DNA from: an uncultured Phocaeicola sp.
Lineage (GTDB): Bacteria; Bacteroidota; Bacteroidia; Bacteroidales; Bacteroidaceae
DNA: 41,929 nt
Direction of reading: 5' to 3'
NCBI GenBank assembly: GCA_944321015.1
Contig: CALUJS010000024.1
Location: 1-41,929 of the forward strand
Shown piece by piece: positions 41,237 through 41,929 of the stretch (positions within the stretch are counted from its first letter, which is position 1; every line of letters begins with the position of its first letter). Both the position numbers and the translations under genes were made by a program. The notes under the pieces are model-generated. The model was not told where the DNA came from. It saw nothing but the letters and a program-made list of their open reading frames with translations, and did not search any database.

Positions 41237-41929
41237 ATGATGAAACAATATATCCGTTTTGATTGGGCCATGAGGCATTTGCTGCGCTGTGCGGATGGTT
41301 ACGATGTGCTGGAAGGCTTGTTGGCTACGTTGCTGAACGAGCCTGTGCGGATGTGTGGCATGTGGGAAGCGGAGGATGACCCAGAAGATGAATATGACAA
41401 ACTTGACCGTATGGATATGTTGGTGGAGAATTCCAAAGGTGAACAGATGCTGGTTGAGGTGCAAAACAATAATGAGCATGTGTATTACCAACGTCATTTG
41501 TTCGGAGTGTCCAAACTAGTCACGGCATGTGTCAATCGTAGGAGCGGGTATGAGCATATCAACAGAATCTATTGCATCAACCTCGTGTTTTTTACGTTTT
41601 ATTACCATCCTAAAGCTGATGTGTATCGTGGCACGACGGAACTGCGGAGTGACGATGGCGATGTCTTAAACATATTTCCATTTCAATTTTCTTTGCCACA
41701 TGTGAGCATAGACAACCCGCTTCTTCCTGAATATTACATATTGGTGGCAAGCCGTTTTTCTCAAAAGCCTCAGTCCTCTTTTGAGGAGTGGGCTTATTAC
41801 CTGAATACGGGTTGCATCCCGGAAAAGGTGACCGCTCCCGGTTCGCCGCACGCGAAGAACCTGCCAAGCATAGCCCGGATGAGCCCGCGCGCCCAGACCC
41901 CCCACCCTAGCCATTCCCACAACACGCCC
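41237..41929 (+). CDS. Rpn-family recombination-promoting nuclease / PDDEXK_2 (partial)
   Basis: A 231-codon partial gene running off the right edge. The N-terminal half has the PD-(D/E)XK nuclease motifs: Asp60 in RMDMLVEN, then MLVEVQNN with Glu74 and Gln76. RpnA-E proteins of E. coli are DNA endonucleases promoting RecA-independent recombination; many relatives are annotated as transposases. The start is the double ATG at 41237/41240. Over the final 60-90 bases the sequence becomes C-rich and the protein loses the expected pattern after EKVTAPG, perhaps from poor sequence at a contig end. Confidence 0.82.
   Translation, partial: MMKQYIRFDWAMRHLLRCADGYDVLEGLLATLLNEPVRMCGMWEAEDDPEDEYDKLDRMDMLVENSKGEQMLVEVQNNNEHVYYQRHLFGVSKLVTACVNRRSGYEHINRIYCINLVFFTFYYHPKADVYRGTTELRSDDGDVLNIFPFQFSLPHVSIDNPLLPEYYILVASRFSQKPQSSFEEWAYYLNTGCIPEKVTAPGSPHAKNLPSIARMSPRAQTPHPSHSHNTP

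Overview
The window reads as a chromosomal contig from a gut-type member of the order Bacteroidales with fairly high GC (a Bacteroides, Phocaeicola or Prevotella relative; the species cannot be read from this alone). Evidence: many promoters match the Bacteroidetes sigma-ABfr pattern (TTTG, about 20 bp, TAnnTTTG), Shine-Dalgarno sequences are weak, and the gene set is typical: PPDK, pyruvate:ferredoxin oxidoreductase, FucI/FucP, an EF-G2 paralogue with a substituted GTPase residue, CE8/CE12/GH105 pectin enzymes, BlaI/M56 and DUF4065 genes. No tRNA, rRNA or CRISPR array was seen.

Layout. 1-8.5 kb is housekeeping: ppdK (minus), then rlmD and an S4 pseudouridine synthase, then a tight operon of nitroreductase, small membrane protein, DUF2520 dehydrogenase-like protein, KdsC phosphatase and Maf. 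8.5-10.8 kb is a BlaI-type repressor with a two-site operator, followed by an M56/TonB/plug-motif sensor broken by one frameshift. 11-16 kb holds fucI-fucP and a type I glutamine synthetase. 16-25 kb holds an AAA_14 ATPase, nifJ, hemW, EF-G2 and a broken phosphodiesterase-like gene.

25.7-36.6 kb is a pectin or rhamnogalacturonan degradation locus without SusC/SusD in view: an EamA transporter, a CE12-CE8 fusion esterase, an FGE-fold plus sialidase-fold protein, a CE8 pectinesterase and a GH105 unsaturated uronyl hydrolase on the minus strand, divergent from a hexuronate-type MFS transporter. The minus-strand run is interrupted by a GNAT toxin-antitoxin pair flanked by a 35-bp direct repeat, one copy of which has been split by a MITE with a TTTAA target duplication. 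A deleted Abi-family gene lies nearby.

28.9-29.6 kb and 36.7-39.9 kb are almost gene-free and made of layered repeats: a hairpin MITE of about 120 bp (5 copies), a large inverted repeat of about 215-230 bp (7 full copies plus one half), a GTAGGGGCAGACC-type inverted pair, a 21-bp dyad tandem and a 22-bp ATAT-centred tandem. The 22-bp tandem recurs in at least four intergenic gaps across the window. The right end carries a DUF4065 (Panacea) gene whose stop codon is supplied by a second copy of the TTTAA MITE, a 32-codon remnant, a 45-aa ORF and an Rpn/PDDEXK_2 nuclease gene running off the contig end.

The most unusual material is the repeat architecture and its association with small toxin-antitoxin-like modules rather than any single large new gene cluster.
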